29,341 nucleotides of DNA from Paracoccaceae bacterium (GCA_021767525.1 JAASTF010000006.1:1-29341), one strand, 5' to 3'. Numbered from the stretch's first letter, positions 1 to 8,674 are shown. Notes: generated by a model not told the origin, from the letters alone. Numbers and translations are program-made.

Positions 1-676
1 CGTAGAACTTCATGAAGTAGTCGTTGTAGGGACCAACCCACTCGGTCGCGTCGATCGAGCCCGACACCAGGTTTTCATAGATCTGGCCACCCGGCAGCGA
101 CACGGTCGAGGCGCCCAGCTTGGACATCACGTTGCCGCCCAGGCCCGGGATACGCATCTTCAGGCCTTTGAAGTCATCGGGGCTTTCGATTTCCTTGTTG
201 AACCAGCCGCCGGCCTGCGTGCCGGTCGCGCCACAGGGCAGCGCCTTGAGGCCGAATTCACCCGACAGCTTGTCCCAAAGCGCCTGGCCGCCCTTGTACT
301 TGATCCAGGCGTTCCACTCGGTCGTGGTCATGCCGAAGGGCACCGAGGTAAAGTAGGCAAAGCTGGGGTGCTTGCCGACCCAGTAGTAATCGGCGCCGAT
401 ATAGGCCTGGCTGTTGCCGCTGGCCACTTCGTCAAACACGTCGAACGCGCCCACGCGCTCGCCGGCGGCGAAGTATTCCACGTTGAAGCGACCTTCCGAG
501 ATTTCACCGATACGCTGCGCCAGGCGCTGCGCCGAGGTGCCCAGACCGGGGAAGTCACGCGGCCAGGTCGACACGATGGTCAACTGGCGGGTGCCTTGCG
601 CAATCGCCGGCGAGGCCAGGGCGACCGAACCGGCACCGGCAAATGCTGCCCCTTTAAGGAACTTACGTCTTTCCAT
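1..676 (-). CDS. TRAP transporter substrate-binding protein, DctP family (3' end cut by window)
   Basis: Periplasmic solute-binding subunit of a tripartite ATP-independent periplasmic (TRAP) transporter, which delivers organic acids or similar solutes to a membrane permease. The first 225 residues are visible. The N-terminus has a twin-arginine-like stretch (ERRKFLKG) followed by a small hydrophobic segment ending ASPAIAQ, a typical Tat/Sec signal with cleavage near residue 26. The mature part carries DctP-family features such as STWPRDFPGLG near the start and the lobe region FKGLKMRIPGLGG, followed by GGQIYENLVSGSIDATEW. The ATG at 676 is preceded by a GGAGG ribosome site about 8 nt upstream. 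The C-terminus and the permease genes would lie left of the window. The substrate cannot be told from this part, although the IPGLGGNV/EWVGPYND pattern resembles the sialic-acid/2-oxo-acid branch. No EcfG site is seen upstream, so it probably lies outside the stress island. Confidence 0.9.
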   Translation of the reverse strand, partial: MERRKFLKGAAFAGAGSVALASPAIAQGTRQLTIVSTWPRDFPGLGTSAQRLAQRIGEISEGRFNVEYFAAGERVGAFDVFDEVASGNSQAYIGADYYWVGKHPSFAYFTSVPFGMTTTEWNAWIKYKGGQALWDKLSGEFGLKALPCGATGTQAGGWFNKEIESPDDFKGLKMRIPGLGGNVMSKLGASTVSLPGGQIYENLVSGSIDATEWVGPYNDYFMKFY

Positions 677-1054
677 CTTTTTTCCTCCCGTTAGACGGAC
701 GTCTGCGTTTCTTTTTTTGCAATGCCCAGGGTCTGCAGAATCGCGCGCTTTCGGCGCGGCCTGACAGATCAGCGGAATCCCCTCTCCCCGGTCATTATGC
801 GCCTGACCGTATCAGGATCGCAGCGAGGGTAAAGAAAAAGCTGATCAAAACGATGAAAACTGCGCGATTTCAGCGGCATGAGGCGCGCGCATCATCCGGG
901 AAAAGGATGAAAATACGGGCAATTGCCCCCCTGTGCGGCACATCGGCGCGGTTTCAGGCGCGCCCGCATCGCCGGCGCTTGCGCGATGCGACCCGCAACC
1001 GCGCCGCGGCACAGGCCTTACGCGGCGGAACATCGCCAAAGGCGCGCGAATTTC
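677..1054. other. Intergenic region between TRAP gene and PRC-barrel gene
   Basis: About 380 bases upstream of two divergent genes with no convincing gene. Open frames here lack ribosome sites and have poor codon bias. It holds the TRAP ribosome site (683-687 on the minus strand) and a short perfect inverted repeat (AGACG-GA-CGTCT, 693-704), which could be an operator or a leader hairpin for the TRAP gene. The EcfG promoter of the next gene starts at 1055. Confidence 0.5.
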
Positions 1055-1079
1055 GGAACCTCGGGCCGCCCGGCCCGTT
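1055..1079 (+). promoter_or_regulatory. sigma-EcfG promoter for PRC-barrel gene
   Basis: GGAAC at 1055-1059, 16-nt spacer, CGTT at 1076-1079. This is an exact match to the alphaproteobacterial EcfG consensus, 46 nt before the start codon at 1126. Confidence 0.8.
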
Positions 1080-1125
1080 GATGGCGCGTAACCGAAACAC
1101 GGAAAAGCAAAGTAAGGAGCCTTTG

Positions 1126-1614
1126 ATGAAACTCTTTTACACCTCGATCCTCGCCCTGTCTGTCGCCGCCTCGGGCGCATGGGCCGAAAGCCATTCGGAC
1201 AGCAGCGAGTCGATGGACAACAGCAGCGACAACGCCAGCATGAGCCAGTCGGACAACGGCATGATGGACAGCGCCAAGCTGATCCGCACGCGCGACATCA
1301 CCGGCGGCGCGATCTACACCACGAACGAGGCCAACGACGAAGGTTGGGATGGTCAGGGCGTGTTCGACAGCGTCGGCACCGACTGGAACGAAATCGGCGA
1401 AATCGAAGACATCGTTCTGACACATTCGGGCGAGTTCAAAGGCATCGTCGCCGAAGTCGGCGGTTTCCTGGACGTGGGCGACAAGCACGTGATGATCCCG
1501 GTGTCGGACATTCGCCTGGTGGCGGTCGATGACGCAACCTATGCCTATGTCACCCGCCTGAACGAAGAAGACCTGGAATCGATGGAAGGTGTCGACGAAG
1601 GGTTCTGGAACTAA
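1126..1614 (+). CDS. Secreted PRC-barrel domain stress protein
   Basis: A 162-aa exported protein. Residues 1-20 form a signal peptide ending GAWA. A Ser/Asp/Met-rich linker (about 21-50) follows, then one PRC-barrel domain (about 52-150) with the typical core EVGGFLDVGDKHVMIPV. PRC-barrels are small beta folds found in photosynthetic reaction-centre H subunits, RimM and many envelope proteins; the ligand here is unknown. The ATG at 1126 is chosen because AAGGAG lies 6 nt upstream and a signal peptide follows immediately; an in-frame extension back to 853 lacks both. A perfect EcfG promoter lies just upstream and a strong terminator just downstream, so the gene is probably monocistronic and stress-induced. 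The same domain, with the same GGFL core, occurs three times in the gene at 13678-15051, which suggests related roles in the periplasm. Confidence 0.85.
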   Translation: MKLFYTSILALSVAASGAWAESHSDSSESMDNSSDNASMSQSDNGMMDSAKLIRTRDITGGAIYTTNEANDEGWDGQGVFDSVGTDWNEIGEIEDIVLTHSGEFKGIVAEVGGFLDVGDKHVMIPVSDIRLVAVDDATYAYVTRLNEEDLESMEGVDEGFWN

Positions 1615-1637
1615 GCCTTTCCAGGCCGGTTTGCGAA

Positions 1638-1666
1638 GGGTCGCGCGCCACGCGCGGCCCTTTTTT
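1638..1666 (+). terminator. Rho-independent terminator after PRC-barrel gene
   Basis: Stem GGGTCGCGCG / CGCGCGGCCC (one G-T wobble) with a short loop, followed by six T at 1661-1666. Confidence 0.85.
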
Positions 1667-1852
1667 CGTTTCAGGGCGCTTTTTTGCGGAACCAACCGCA
1701 ACGGCACGGTGTTTGCCCCTTGGATGACGGCCCCTCCGCATCCACCCCGGCGGCGCCGCATCTTTGCGGCGCACCCAGCGCCCCCGCCTTTCCCGGTCCC
1801 ATACCCTGTCCCGGCGGGGGCGCTTGCCGGGAACCAAACCCCCTCAAATCCG
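1667..1852. other. Leader/intergenic region before the small membrane-protein genes
   Basis: No gene seen. It contains a GGAAC at 1688 with a TGTT at 17-nt spacing (listed separately), another GGAAC at 1830-1834 without a -10 partner, and a G/C-rich inverted repeat (GCGCCGC-ATCTTT-GCGGCGC, about 1753-1772) without a T-run. Confidence 0.4.
1688..1713 (+). promoter_or_regulatory. Possible variant EcfG promoter (GGAAC-N17-TGTT)
   Basis: GGAAC at 1688-1692 and TGTT at 1710-1713. The extended -35 (GGAACCAAC) resembles confirmed-looking sites elsewhere in the window, but it is more than 200 nt from the next gene at 1927. Confidence 0.35.
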
Positions 1853-1877
1853 GGAACTTTCGGCCCTGTCGTGCATT
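1853..1877 (+). promoter_or_regulatory. Probable EcfG-type promoter for UPF0391 gene (GGAAC-N16-CATT)
   Basis: GGAAC at 1853-1857, 16-nt spacer, CATT at 1874-1877 (one mismatch to CGTT). It is about 50 nt before the start codon at 1927, the same distance as for other genes here. Confidence 0.45.
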
Positions 1878-1926
1878 GTCAAGGTGAAGGCAAAGTCACC
1901 AACACATGCAAAACAGGAGACTTAAC

Positions 1927-2091
1927 ATGCTTGGATGGTCCATCGCATTTCTGGTCATTGCACTGATCGCCGCCGTTCTTGGGTTTGGCGGTATTGCAGG
2001 GGCCTCGGCCGGGATCGCGCAGATCCTGTTCTTTATCTTCCTCGTGCTTTTCGTGGTGTCGCTGATCGCGCGCGTCGTGCGCAGCCGATAG
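1927..2091 (+). CDS. UPF0391/DUF1328 small membrane protein
   Basis: A 54-aa, almost wholly hydrophobic protein with two membrane helices (about 4-22 and 30-49) joined by a Gly/Ala-rich turn. It matches the DUF1328/UPF0391 (YtjA) pattern beginning MLGW and ending with a short basic tail (RVVRSR). The family is common in stress-induced gene sets and its molecular role is unknown. The ATG at 1927 has AGGAG 7 nt upstream; an in-frame ATG at 1906 would lie ahead of that ribosome site. A one-mismatch EcfG promoter is just upstream. The next gene follows after 42 nt with its own ribosome site, so the two are probably co-transcribed. Confidence 0.85.
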   Translation: MLGWSIAFLVIALIAAVLGFGGIAGASAGIAQILFFIFLVLFVVSLIARVVRSR

Positions 2092-2133
2092 GCCGAACCG
2101 CATCACGCAGCCATCACCGAAAAGGAGAAAATC

Positions 2134-2319
2134 ATGGAATATGGTTTGTTCGGCATCCTGGTTCTGATCGCGGATATCTATGCGATCTACCAGGTGCTTA
2201 CCTCGGGCGCGTCCACCGCGGCCAAGATCGTCTGGGTGCTCGTCATCCTGATCCTGCCGATCCTGGGCTTCATCGCCTGGCTGGTCGCTGGTCCGAAATC
2301 GTCGACGGCGCGGCCCTGA
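2134..2319 (+). CDS. Small PLDc_N-like (phospholipase D N-terminal domain) membrane protein
   Basis: A 61-aa protein with two membrane helices (about 3-22 and 31-53). The pattern of an N-terminal helix with IADIYAIYQ, a short hydrophilic hinge with a K, then ILPILGFIAWLVAGP matches the stand-alone form of the PLD nuclease N-terminal membrane domain (PLDc_N). In cardiolipin synthases this domain anchors the enzyme; stand-alone copies have no assigned function. AAGGAG lies 8 nt before the ATG. It follows the UPF0391 gene and precedes a rho-independent terminator, giving a two-gene unit. A full PLD enzyme lacking this anchor is encoded at 4619-6208; a working link between the two is only a guess. 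Confidence 0.75.
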   Translation: MEYGLFGILVLIADIYAIYQVLTSGASTAAKIVWVLVILILPILGFIAWLVAGPKSSTARP

Positions 2320-2343
2320 CCGGGCCATACCCGCGCATTTTCC

Positions 2344-2378
2344 GGCCCCGGCGCATTCTGTGCCGGGGCCTTCTGTTT
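2344..2378 (+). terminator. Rho-independent terminator
   Basis: Nine-bp G/C stem GGCCCCGGC / GCCGGGGCC (2344-2352 with 2362-2370) followed by TTCTGTTT. Confidence 0.75.
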
Positions 2379-2410
2379 GATTGATTGCTTGATTGCAGGA
2401 AGGCACGCCA

Positions 2411-2719
2411 ATGACCACCGAAAGCCCGCCCATGCCGCCGATCACCGCCATCCGCTCGGATCAGCAGGGCCAGTTCCCGTTCGAGCGGCCCTTGCCCATC
2501 GTGCCCTTCCATACCGCCAATCTTGGGCATCCCCCGGGCGCGCCGGATCGGACCGACATGCCGGGAAAGACACATGGCCACCCTGCAAATGCATCAACGG
2601 ACGCAGCTGCACGCGACGCGCCAACCGCATTTGGCGTATCGCGCATTTCCATCGTCGCGATTGGCCTTTTTGCCATCGCGCTATGTCTTAGTGCCTTGAT
2701 GGCGTTGGCGTTGACATGA
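2411..2719 (+). CDS. Hypothetical protein with one C-terminal membrane helix
   Basis: A 102-aa protein I do not recognise. The first 75 residues are hydrophilic and Pro/His-rich, likely disordered. Residues about 80-102 form one hydrophobic helix that reaches the end of the protein, so it looks tail-anchored. Codon third positions are mostly G/C, which supports a real gene. The ATG at 2411 follows AGGAAGG by 9 nt. It ends 13 nt before the cation antiporter gene and is probably co-transcribed with it, perhaps as a small partner protein. No EcfG promoter is seen in front of it. Confidence 0.6.
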   Translation: MTTESPPMPPITAIRSDQQGQFPFERPLPIVPFHTANLGHPPGAPDRTDMPGKTHGHPANASTDAAARDAPTAFGVSRISIVAIGLFAIALCLSALMALALT

Positions 2720-2732
2720 CGGGGGCGCGACG

Positions 2733-3764
<1,032 letters not shown>

Positions 3765-3773
3765 GCGCGCATG

Positions 3774-3813
3774 AAAAAAGGCCCGGACGCGTCATACCGT
3801 GCCCGGGCCTTTT
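3774..3813. terminator. Bidirectional rho-independent terminator
   Basis: Stem GGCCCGG (3780-3786) with CCGGGCC (3803-3809), flanked by A6 on the left and TTTT on the right. It serves both the antiporter gene (plus) and the convergent general-stress gene (minus). Confidence 0.8.
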
Positions 3814-3832
3814 CGGATTTCACATCAAGCGT

Positions 3833-4330
3833 TCAGAACTTGATCTTTTCGTGGCTGCCCACATCGGGCGTCTTTTCGGGGTCGATATTGGCCCGCGCGA
3901 TTTCCAGCCCAAAGTGAAAGCTGCTTTCGGTCGAGCGCCAGATTTCGGCCTCGGCCATCGGCATCTTCAGCAGAACCAGGTCGGGATCGTCGCGGCCCTC
4001 GAACCAGGCGGCGGCAAAGATGTTCCAAAGCTCGTCCAGCTTTTCCTTGTCCTCCACCGGTGTGATCGGTCCGCTGATACAGGCGTAAAAGCCGGCCTTT
4101 TCATCGACCACGCAATGATGCGCTGTGCCGCCCTGCCCGATTTCCGAGGCAAGCGCGGTGTCACGTGACGTGACGAACCACAAAACGGCCGTATCGGTAT
4201 CGGCGAAATGCGACATCGGGCGCATGTGGCCCGGGTGATCCTGAACGCCCAGCATACCGGCGCGCACGTCGTCCAGCTTGTCGAACAGCGCCGCGCGGGC
4301 GTCGGAATGATCGTGATGGGTGTCGGGCAT
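3833..4330 (-). CDS. Pyridoxamine 5'-phosphate oxidase-like general stress protein (GS26 family)
   Basis: A 165-aa cytoplasmic protein of the split-barrel FMN-binding fold, matching the group annotated as general stress protein 26. The recognisable run is a helix (about 10-25), then MRPMSHFADTDTAVLWFVTSRDTALASEI, the FMN-site beta hairpin, and later GPITPVEDKEKLDELWN and AAWFEGRDDPDLVLLKM, which are typical of this family. It may bind flavin or a related cofactor; its substrate is unknown. It starts 3 nt after the CsbD stop codon, so it is translated from the same mRNA, under the EcfG promoter at 4569-4593. It ends just before the bidirectional terminator. Confidence 0.85.
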   Translation of the reverse strand: MPDTHHDHSDARAALFDKLDDVRAGMLGVQDHPGHMRPMSHFADTDTAVLWFVTSRDTALASEIGQGGTAHHCVVDEKAGFYACISGPITPVEDKEKLDELWNIFAAAWFEGRDDPDLVLLKMPMAEAEIWRSTESSFHFGLEIARANIDPEKTPDVGSHEKIKF

Positions 4331-4333
4331 CGC

Positions 4334-4534
4334 TTACACCCCCGACCCTTGCCATTCTTCGACCTCGCGCTCGGCCTCTTCGCGCGACTTGCCGTATTTT
4401 TCCTGGATGGCGCCCACAAGTTTGTCGTGATCGCCATCGACCTGTTTCAGGTCGTCATCGGTCAGCTTGCCCCACTGACGCTTGGCCTCGCCCATCAACT
4501 GTTTCCATTGTCCTTCGATCTGGTCGCGGTTCAT
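4334..4534 (-). CDS. CsbD family stress protein
   Basis: A 66-aa hydrophilic CsbD-like protein. It contains the family signature MNRDQIEGQWKQLMGEAK at the start and the second half DHDKLVGAIQEKYGKSREEAEREVEEW. CsbD proteins are abundant under general stress and mostly helical; their molecular job is unknown. I chose the ATG at 4534 because GGAGG ends about 6 nt before it. An upstream in-frame ATG at 4549 would put that ribosome site inside the coding sequence. A perfect EcfG promoter lies 35 nt upstream. It is the first gene of a two-gene operon with the PNPOx-like gene. Confidence 0.9.
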   Translation of the reverse strand: MNRDQIEGQWKQLMGEAKRQWGKLTDDDLKQVDGDHDKLVGAIQEKYGKSREEAEREVEEWQGSGV

Positions 4535-4568
4535 AGCGCCCTCCATCATTTGGTTGCGTCATCGGGTC

Positions 4569-4593
4569 AACGGGTGGGTAGGCGTTTGGTTCC
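4569..4593 (-). promoter_or_regulatory. sigma-EcfG promoter for csbD operon
   Basis: On the minus strand GGAAC (4593-4589), 16-nt spacer, CGTT (4572-4569). The -35 is extended as GGAACCAAAC, shared with several other sites in the window. Confidence 0.8.
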
Positions 4594-4618
4594 GAAACCG
4601 GCGGGGATTTCGCCTGGG

Positions 4619-6208
4619 TCACACCATCTCGTCGGGCACGCCGGGCAAGGGTCTGCCGATGCGGCGTGCCGGGGCGGGGTCGTAGGGCACCAGCAGGCCG
4701 GTGCGATCCTGCGGTGCGCATGCGGCGTTTGCCTGGGCGCGCGCCTTCCACGCCTGCGCCGCGCCCGACAGGCCGCGCAGCGCGTCGTCGTCATCGCCCG
4801 CGCCCAGCCAGTGATCGAAGATCCGCCGCCGCAGGCGCTGCACAACCCCAGGCTGATCCAGCAGAACTCCGGCCTCGGTATCCCAGTGCAGGCTGCGGCC
4901 ATTCAGATTGGCCGACGACACGATCGCCGCCGACTTGTCGAAGATCGACACCTTGGCATGCACGTAAATGATGGGCGAGCCGCACAAGACATCGCGCCCC
5001 GTTGCGTCGACCGAGACGGGCCGGACCGGCGAACACAGCGCCAGCCTGTCCTGGAACGCGTCTTCCACGATGCCCAGGCATTTCGCTTGCAGGTATTCGC
5101 CGAACCGCGCGTCGGATCCTGGATTGCTGTCGAAGGCCACCGCCTCGGGTGCGCCGGGCATGACCAGAACAAGGCCCAGGCCCGGATTTTCGCGGGCCGC
5201 ATCGGCCAATGCCTGCGCCAATCCACGGTCGCGAAAGAACTGCGATTCAAGATAGATCAGGTTATTGGCCCGGCGGATCAGCGCAAGGTGCCGGTCGAGG
5301 ATTGCGCGCACCACCGGCCGCGGCGACAGGTGCCGCCAGTCTCCGCGCCGTTTTCGTGACAGCGTGATCAGAAAGTGGCTGTCGCTTTCCCACCTTTTTT
5401 CAATGTCCGAAGCCTTGTCGGCCCGGTCGGCCACGCGCGACAGAAACCCCTGCAAATGTGCCTGCGCATCGGCCACCACGGGACCGGTGCAGAACAGTTG
5501 CACATCGTGCCAGGTTTCGTCGCGCCGACGATGGTGCCCCTTGTCGTCATAGCGGCGTTCGTCCAGGTCCAGCCCGCCCACGCACAGCAGGCGCCGGTCG
5601 AAAACCGCAATTTTCTGGTGATGCGAGGCAGGCGCCACATCGACCGGCGGCCACCATCTGGCCATCAGGCTGCCATCCTTGCCCTGGCGCACCAGCGGAC
5701 GCAGCCCGGGGCTGCAATTCAACAGCCGCGCCCTGCGCGCCGGGTCGCTTTGGTTCAGATCGTCGACGATGCGACGCAGACGTTTCTGCACCCGCGGCCA
5801 CAGCATATGACGCGGAATATGGCCCACGCGCGCCGAATGGATCGCATTGATGACCTGCAATCGCGCCTTCGGGCCGGCCAGCTCGGCGGCGGCGACAAAG
5901 GCCCGTCGGGCGTTCCACGATGCGCAATGCAGCTCTTGCGCGACGACCGGATCGAAATCGGACAGCACGATGTGAACAGCCACGCCACGGCGCAGGACAT
6001 GAACCAACAGATCGAACCAGGTATCGCCCAGGGCGCGCGCCTCGGGGCTGCGCAGCCGGGTCCACAGATCGAAAACCCGGTAGCTGGCCCATATTTCCGT
6101 CTGCGCATTCAGAAAGGCCCGCTCCATCGCGGGATAGGTTTCGGCCGCCTCGATGAAGATTTCGACATCGCGGACAGCACCGGTGTCTTTTTCCGTCGCC
6201 GGTTCCAT
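4619..6208 (-). CDS. Phospholipase D / cardiolipin synthase-like enzyme
   Basis: A 529-aa protein with two HKD catalytic motifs (H-x-K-x4-D): HHQKIAVFD with His197, Lys199, Asp204, and HAKVSIFD with His417, Lys419, Asp424. The second is followed by SSANLNGRSLHWDTEAG, a good match to PLD enzymes acting on phospholipids. There is no membrane anchor or signal peptide at the N-terminus, so it is probably cytoplasmic or peripheral. The length fits phosphatidyltransferase/phospholipase D proteins, not the short nuclease type. Likely activity is phosphodiester transfer or hydrolysis of phospholipids, perhaps remodelling membranes under stress. AGGGGAACGC precedes the ATG at 6208. A GGAAC-N16-GGTT element lies about 40 nt upstream, inside the end of the kinase gene. 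Confidence 0.85.
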   Translation of the reverse strand: MEPATEKDTGAVRDVEIFIEAAETYPAMERAFLNAQTEIWASYRVFDLWTRLRSPEARALGDTWFDLLVHVLRRGVAVHIVLSDFDPVVAQELHCASWNARRAFVAAAELAGPKARLQVINAIHSARVGHIPRHMLWPRVQKRLRRIVDDLNQSDPARRARLLNCSPGLRPLVRQGKDGSLMARWWPPVDVAPASHHQKIAVFDRRLLCVGGLDLDERRYDDKGHHRRRDETWHDVQLFCTGPVVADAQAHLQGFLSRVADRADKASDIEKRWESDSHFLITLSRKRRGDWRHLSPRPVVRAILDRHLALIRRANNLIYLESQFFRDRGLAQALADAARENPGLGLVLVMPGAPEAVAFDSNPGSDARFGEYLQAKCLGIVEDAFQDRLALCSPVRPVSVDATGRDVLCGSPIIYVHAKVSIFDKSAAIVSSANLNGRSLHWDTEAGVLLDQPGVVQRLRRRIFDHWLGAGDDDDALRGLSGAAQAWKARAQANAACAPQDRTGLLVPYDPAPARRIGRPLPGVPDEMV

Positions 6209-6248
6209 GCGTTCCCCTTTTAGCGCCCGTATCCGGGCACGTCACGCC

Positions 6249-6273
6249 AACCCGGAAGTCGGATCAAGGTTCC
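6249..6273 (-). promoter_or_regulatory. Possible variant EcfG promoter for PLD gene (GGAAC-N16-GGTT)
   Basis: Minus strand GGAAC at 6273-6269, 16-nt spacer, GGTT at 6252-6249, about 40 nt before the PLD start. It overlaps the kinase stop codon (6264-6266). It has one mismatch in the -10, the same change as at 15110-15135. Confidence 0.45.
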
Positions 6274-8096
6274 TTGCCGGGCGGCGGGGCCTCGGGCCCG
6301 TTGGGCGGGTCGAAATCCTGCACGGCAAAGCGCACGTCCAGAACATAGCGCCCGGGCGTGCGAATTTCGCTGTGGGTGCCCCCAAGTTGCGTGACGAAGC
6401 TGGCGATCAGCTGATCGTCGATCCCGCCGCCGCCAAGCTGCCGGGCCGGATCGTCCGGGCCGGTGTCCGACCCAAGGTTGGGCGGATCGTCGGTGCACAG
6501 GCGAAAGATCACGGTTTCCCCCGCCTCGTCATGGTCGAGCGTCAGGTCGATGCGTATCCGTATGCTATTATCGCCCGGCGCATCGGCCAGCGCCAGCGCG
6601 CTGGTAAACCCCTCGGCCGCAAGCATTGCCAGCGGCCCCGCCTGATCGGGCAGCAGGGTCAACTTTTCCAACCGCATATCAAGCTGCGCGTTGCCGGCAT
6701 CTTCGGCCGCGCCCAGCGCGATAAGCTGCGACAAAAGCCCTTCGATCAGGCGGTCGACCCGAACATGGGACACCTCGGCGGATTGGTAGAGATTGCGGTA
6801 AACGGTGGCCAGGCTGGACACCCGGTTCTGCACCGACCGCAGGGCCGCGCGCACATCGGGGTTCTGGGCGTGACGCGTCTGCATGTTCATGATCGAGGAC
6901 ATCAGTTGCAGGTTGTTCTTTACGCGGTGGTGCACCTCTTTCAGCAGCACATCGCGTTCGAACAGGCGCGCCTCGAGGCTGGCCTCGTCCTCGGCGACCT
7001 TTTGGGCCACGCGCTCGAACGTGTCCCCGATCTCGTAGATCTCGGTCGGGGCGCGTTGCAGATCGTCGGTATGGAACAGGCGCCGCCCGTCGGAAAAGCT
7101 GCGCATCTTGCGGCCCAGGCTGCGCAGGGGCACAATGACCTGTTGCTGCATCGCGCCGAACAGCACGAGCAAGGTGATCAGCCACATCAGCATCGGAAAG
7201 GCCAGCGTCAGCGTGACCAGACCACTGCCGCGCTGGAACGGGGCATTGGGTGTCCAACTGCCCAAGGCATAGGCATGGCCGGAAATGATCGGGACAAGAA
7301 CGAATTCCCGCATCGCGCCATTGCGCGCCGGGCCGCGGAACACCTGTTGGCGCGCGCCGACAAGGTCGGCGGTCTGGATATCGGCGGGCAAAAGCTCGGT
7401 TGCCTGGTCGCGTGCGCGGCTGGTGCTGAGCAGTTCGCCGTCATCATTGAACGTCACGACGACGGCATCGCCGGTGCCTTGCAGGTCGCTTGTCAGATCG
7501 TGCGCCCAGCTGGAAAACGACAACGAGACATAACCCAGGAATTCGGCCCCTTTGGTCAGAACCGGATCGCTGACGATGATGACGGGCGCATCGGTCGCGC
7601 CGCCCGACGGGTTGAAGGCGACATGCCGTTGCGGCGAGGCCCGCATGGCCAGCGATTTCGGCGTATCGTCGAATTTGAAGTCATTGCCGAGATTGTTGCA
7701 GTCCGACCGGCCCTGACGGTCGACGAAGCCGACAAAGCGCACCCTGTCAGAGCTGCGCGCGGCGCGGCGCATCAAATCGGCGCAGGCCGCGGGGCCGGGC
7801 GACAGGATGGCGATGGTGTTGGCCAGGCTTTCCACCTGCCCCATTGCATCGATCAGCGCCTCGCGTTCGGGGCGGGCGATGGCGGCGGTGCGCGCCTCGA
7901 TACTGGCGCGATAGGTTTCCACCGCCGCATCGAACGCCCTGTCGGTTTGCCAGACCGCCAGTATACCCAAGGGCAGCAACGCCAGGGTCACGACGATCGA
8001 AACCCTGAACATCAGCGACTGGCTGGGCAGGGATATTCTTGGCCTTGGGCCAACCCGCGACTCGGCTGGATTGAACCGGTCGTGGGTTTGCGTCAT
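6264..8096 (-). CDS. HisKA_2 sensor histidine kinase of the phyR locus (degenerate ATPase domain)
   Basis: A 610-aa inner-membrane sensor. TM1 (about 29-49), a periplasmic sensing region (about 50-291), TM2 (about 293-316), a HAMP-like linker (about 320-375), then a HisKA_2 dimerisation/phosphoacceptor domain with KEVHHRVKNNLQL (His389/390). The C-terminal HATPase domain is unusual. The N-box reads EGFTSAL with Ser499 where Asn is expected, and the DxG box reads TDDPPNLG without the usual Gly. The glycine-rich part (GGGGIDDQLI) is partly kept. ATP use may be weak or absent, so it could act mainly as a PhyR phosphatase, as proposed for PhyP of Sphingomonas, or signal with a partner kinase. Its ATG overlaps the ecfG stop (ATGA), so it is coupled to nepR-ecfG. 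Position and family point to PhyR as its partner. Confidence 0.85.
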   Translation of the reverse strand: MTQTHDRFNPAESRVGPRPRISLPSQSLMFRVSIVVTLALLPLGILAVWQTDRAFDAAVETYRASIEARTAAIARPEREALIDAMGQVESLANTIAILSPGPAACADLMRRAARSSDRVRFVGFVDRQGRSDCNNLGNDFKFDDTPKSLAMRASPQRHVAFNPSGGATDAPVIIVSDPVLTKGAEFLGYVSLSFSSWAHDLTSDLQGTGDAVVVTFNDDGELLSTSRARDQATELLPADIQTADLVGARQQVFRGPARNGAMREFVLVPIISGHAYALGSWTPNAPFQRGSGLVTLTLAFPMLMWLITLLVLFGAMQQQVIVPLRSLGRKMRSFSDGRRLFHTDDLQRAPTEIYEIGDTFERVAQKVAEDEASLEARLFERDVLLKEVHHRVKNNLQLMSSIMNMQTRHAQNPDVRAALRSVQNRVSSLATVYRNLYQSAEVSHVRVDRLIEGLLSQLIALGAAEDAGNAQLDMRLEKLTLLPDQAGPLAMLAAEGFTSALALADAPGDNSIRIRIDLTLDHDEAGETVIFRLCTDDPPNLGSDTGPDDPARQLGGGGIDDQLIASFVTQLGGTHSEIRTPGRYVLDVRFAVQDFDPPNGPEAPPPGKEP

Positions 8097-8674
8097 TGGG
8101 ATCTCGGGTTGCTCAGCACCACGCCGATGGTGGCGTGGTCTGTCATCTCCAGGCTTTCCTCTGGTCCGATATCCAGCAGTTCCATCAGGCGCGCGCGCCC
8201 GCGGTTGGCCCGGCTTTTGATGGTGCCGACAGCGACACCGCAGGTTTCCGCGGCATCCTGATAGGAAAAGCCCTCGGCGCCGACAAGTATCAGGGCCTCG
8301 CGCTGTTCGGCCGGCAGCTGCTCGAATGCACGGCGGAAATCGTGCATGGCCAGAGTGCCATCATGGGCGGGCTTGACCGCGATACGCTCGGACATGATGC
8401 CTTCGGCATCCGCGACATGCCGTTTGGCGCGACGTCGTTCGGAATAAAAGGTGTTGCGCAGGATCGTGAACAGCCACGCACGCAGGTTCGTACCCGGTTC
8501 GAACAGGTGGAACTTGGTCCAGGCCTTTATCATCGTATCCTGCACCAGGTCGTCGGCACGCGACGCGTCACGCGTCAGGGACATCGCGAAGGACCGCAAG
8601 GGTTTGAGGTGCTCGACAATCTCCTCGCGCGGATCGGGCGGACCCACGGCGGGTTTTTGGATGGGAGCGATCAT
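8093..8674 (-). CDS. ecfG: General stress ECF sigma factor EcfG (ECF15 group)
   Basis: A 193-aa ECF sigma factor that directs RNA polymerase to GGAAC...CGTT promoters. Region 2 is at about 25-95 (ADDLVQDTMIKAW, then LRAWLFTILRNTFYSERRR). Region 4 is at about 115-170 (LPAEQREALILVGAEGFSYQDAAETCGVAVGTIKSRANRGRARL), very close to the EcfG pattern. The ATG overlaps the nepR stop codon (ATGA), which balances sigma and anti-sigma synthesis. A C-terminal tail (about 171-193) extends past region 4. Together with nepR and phyR this is the classic GSR core. The operon promoter is itself an EcfG site, giving positive autoregulation. Confidence 0.95.
   Translation of the reverse strand: MIAPIQKPAVGPPDPREEIVEHLKPLRSFAMSLTRDASRADDLVQDTMIKAWTKFHLFEPGTNLRAWLFTILRNTFYSERRRAKRHVADAEGIMSERIAVKPAHDGTLAMHDFRRAFEQLPAEQREALILVGAEGFSYQDAAETCGVAVGTIKSRANRGRARLMELLDIGPEESLEMTDHATIGVVLSNPRSQ

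Noticed and set aside
853..1125. N-terminal extension of the PRC-barrel protein
   Set aside because: The signal peptide and ribosome site lie at 1126, and the EcfG promoter (1055-1079) would fall inside the extended coding region.
1830..1834. GGAACCAAAC as another EcfG -35
   Set aside because: No CGTT-like -10 at 15-18 nt; the following bases are CGGG/GGGA.
4208..5359. Plus-strand open frame of 383 codons across CsbD and PLD
   Set aside because: It runs antisense to three recognisable genes and shows no domain of its own.
6153..8261. Long plus-strand open frame (702 codons) opposite the sensor kinase
   Set aside because: It is the antisense frame of a clear kinase gene. It has no ribosome site and no recognisable domain, and its composition is the His/Gln/Arg-rich type typical of antisense frames in high-GC DNA.
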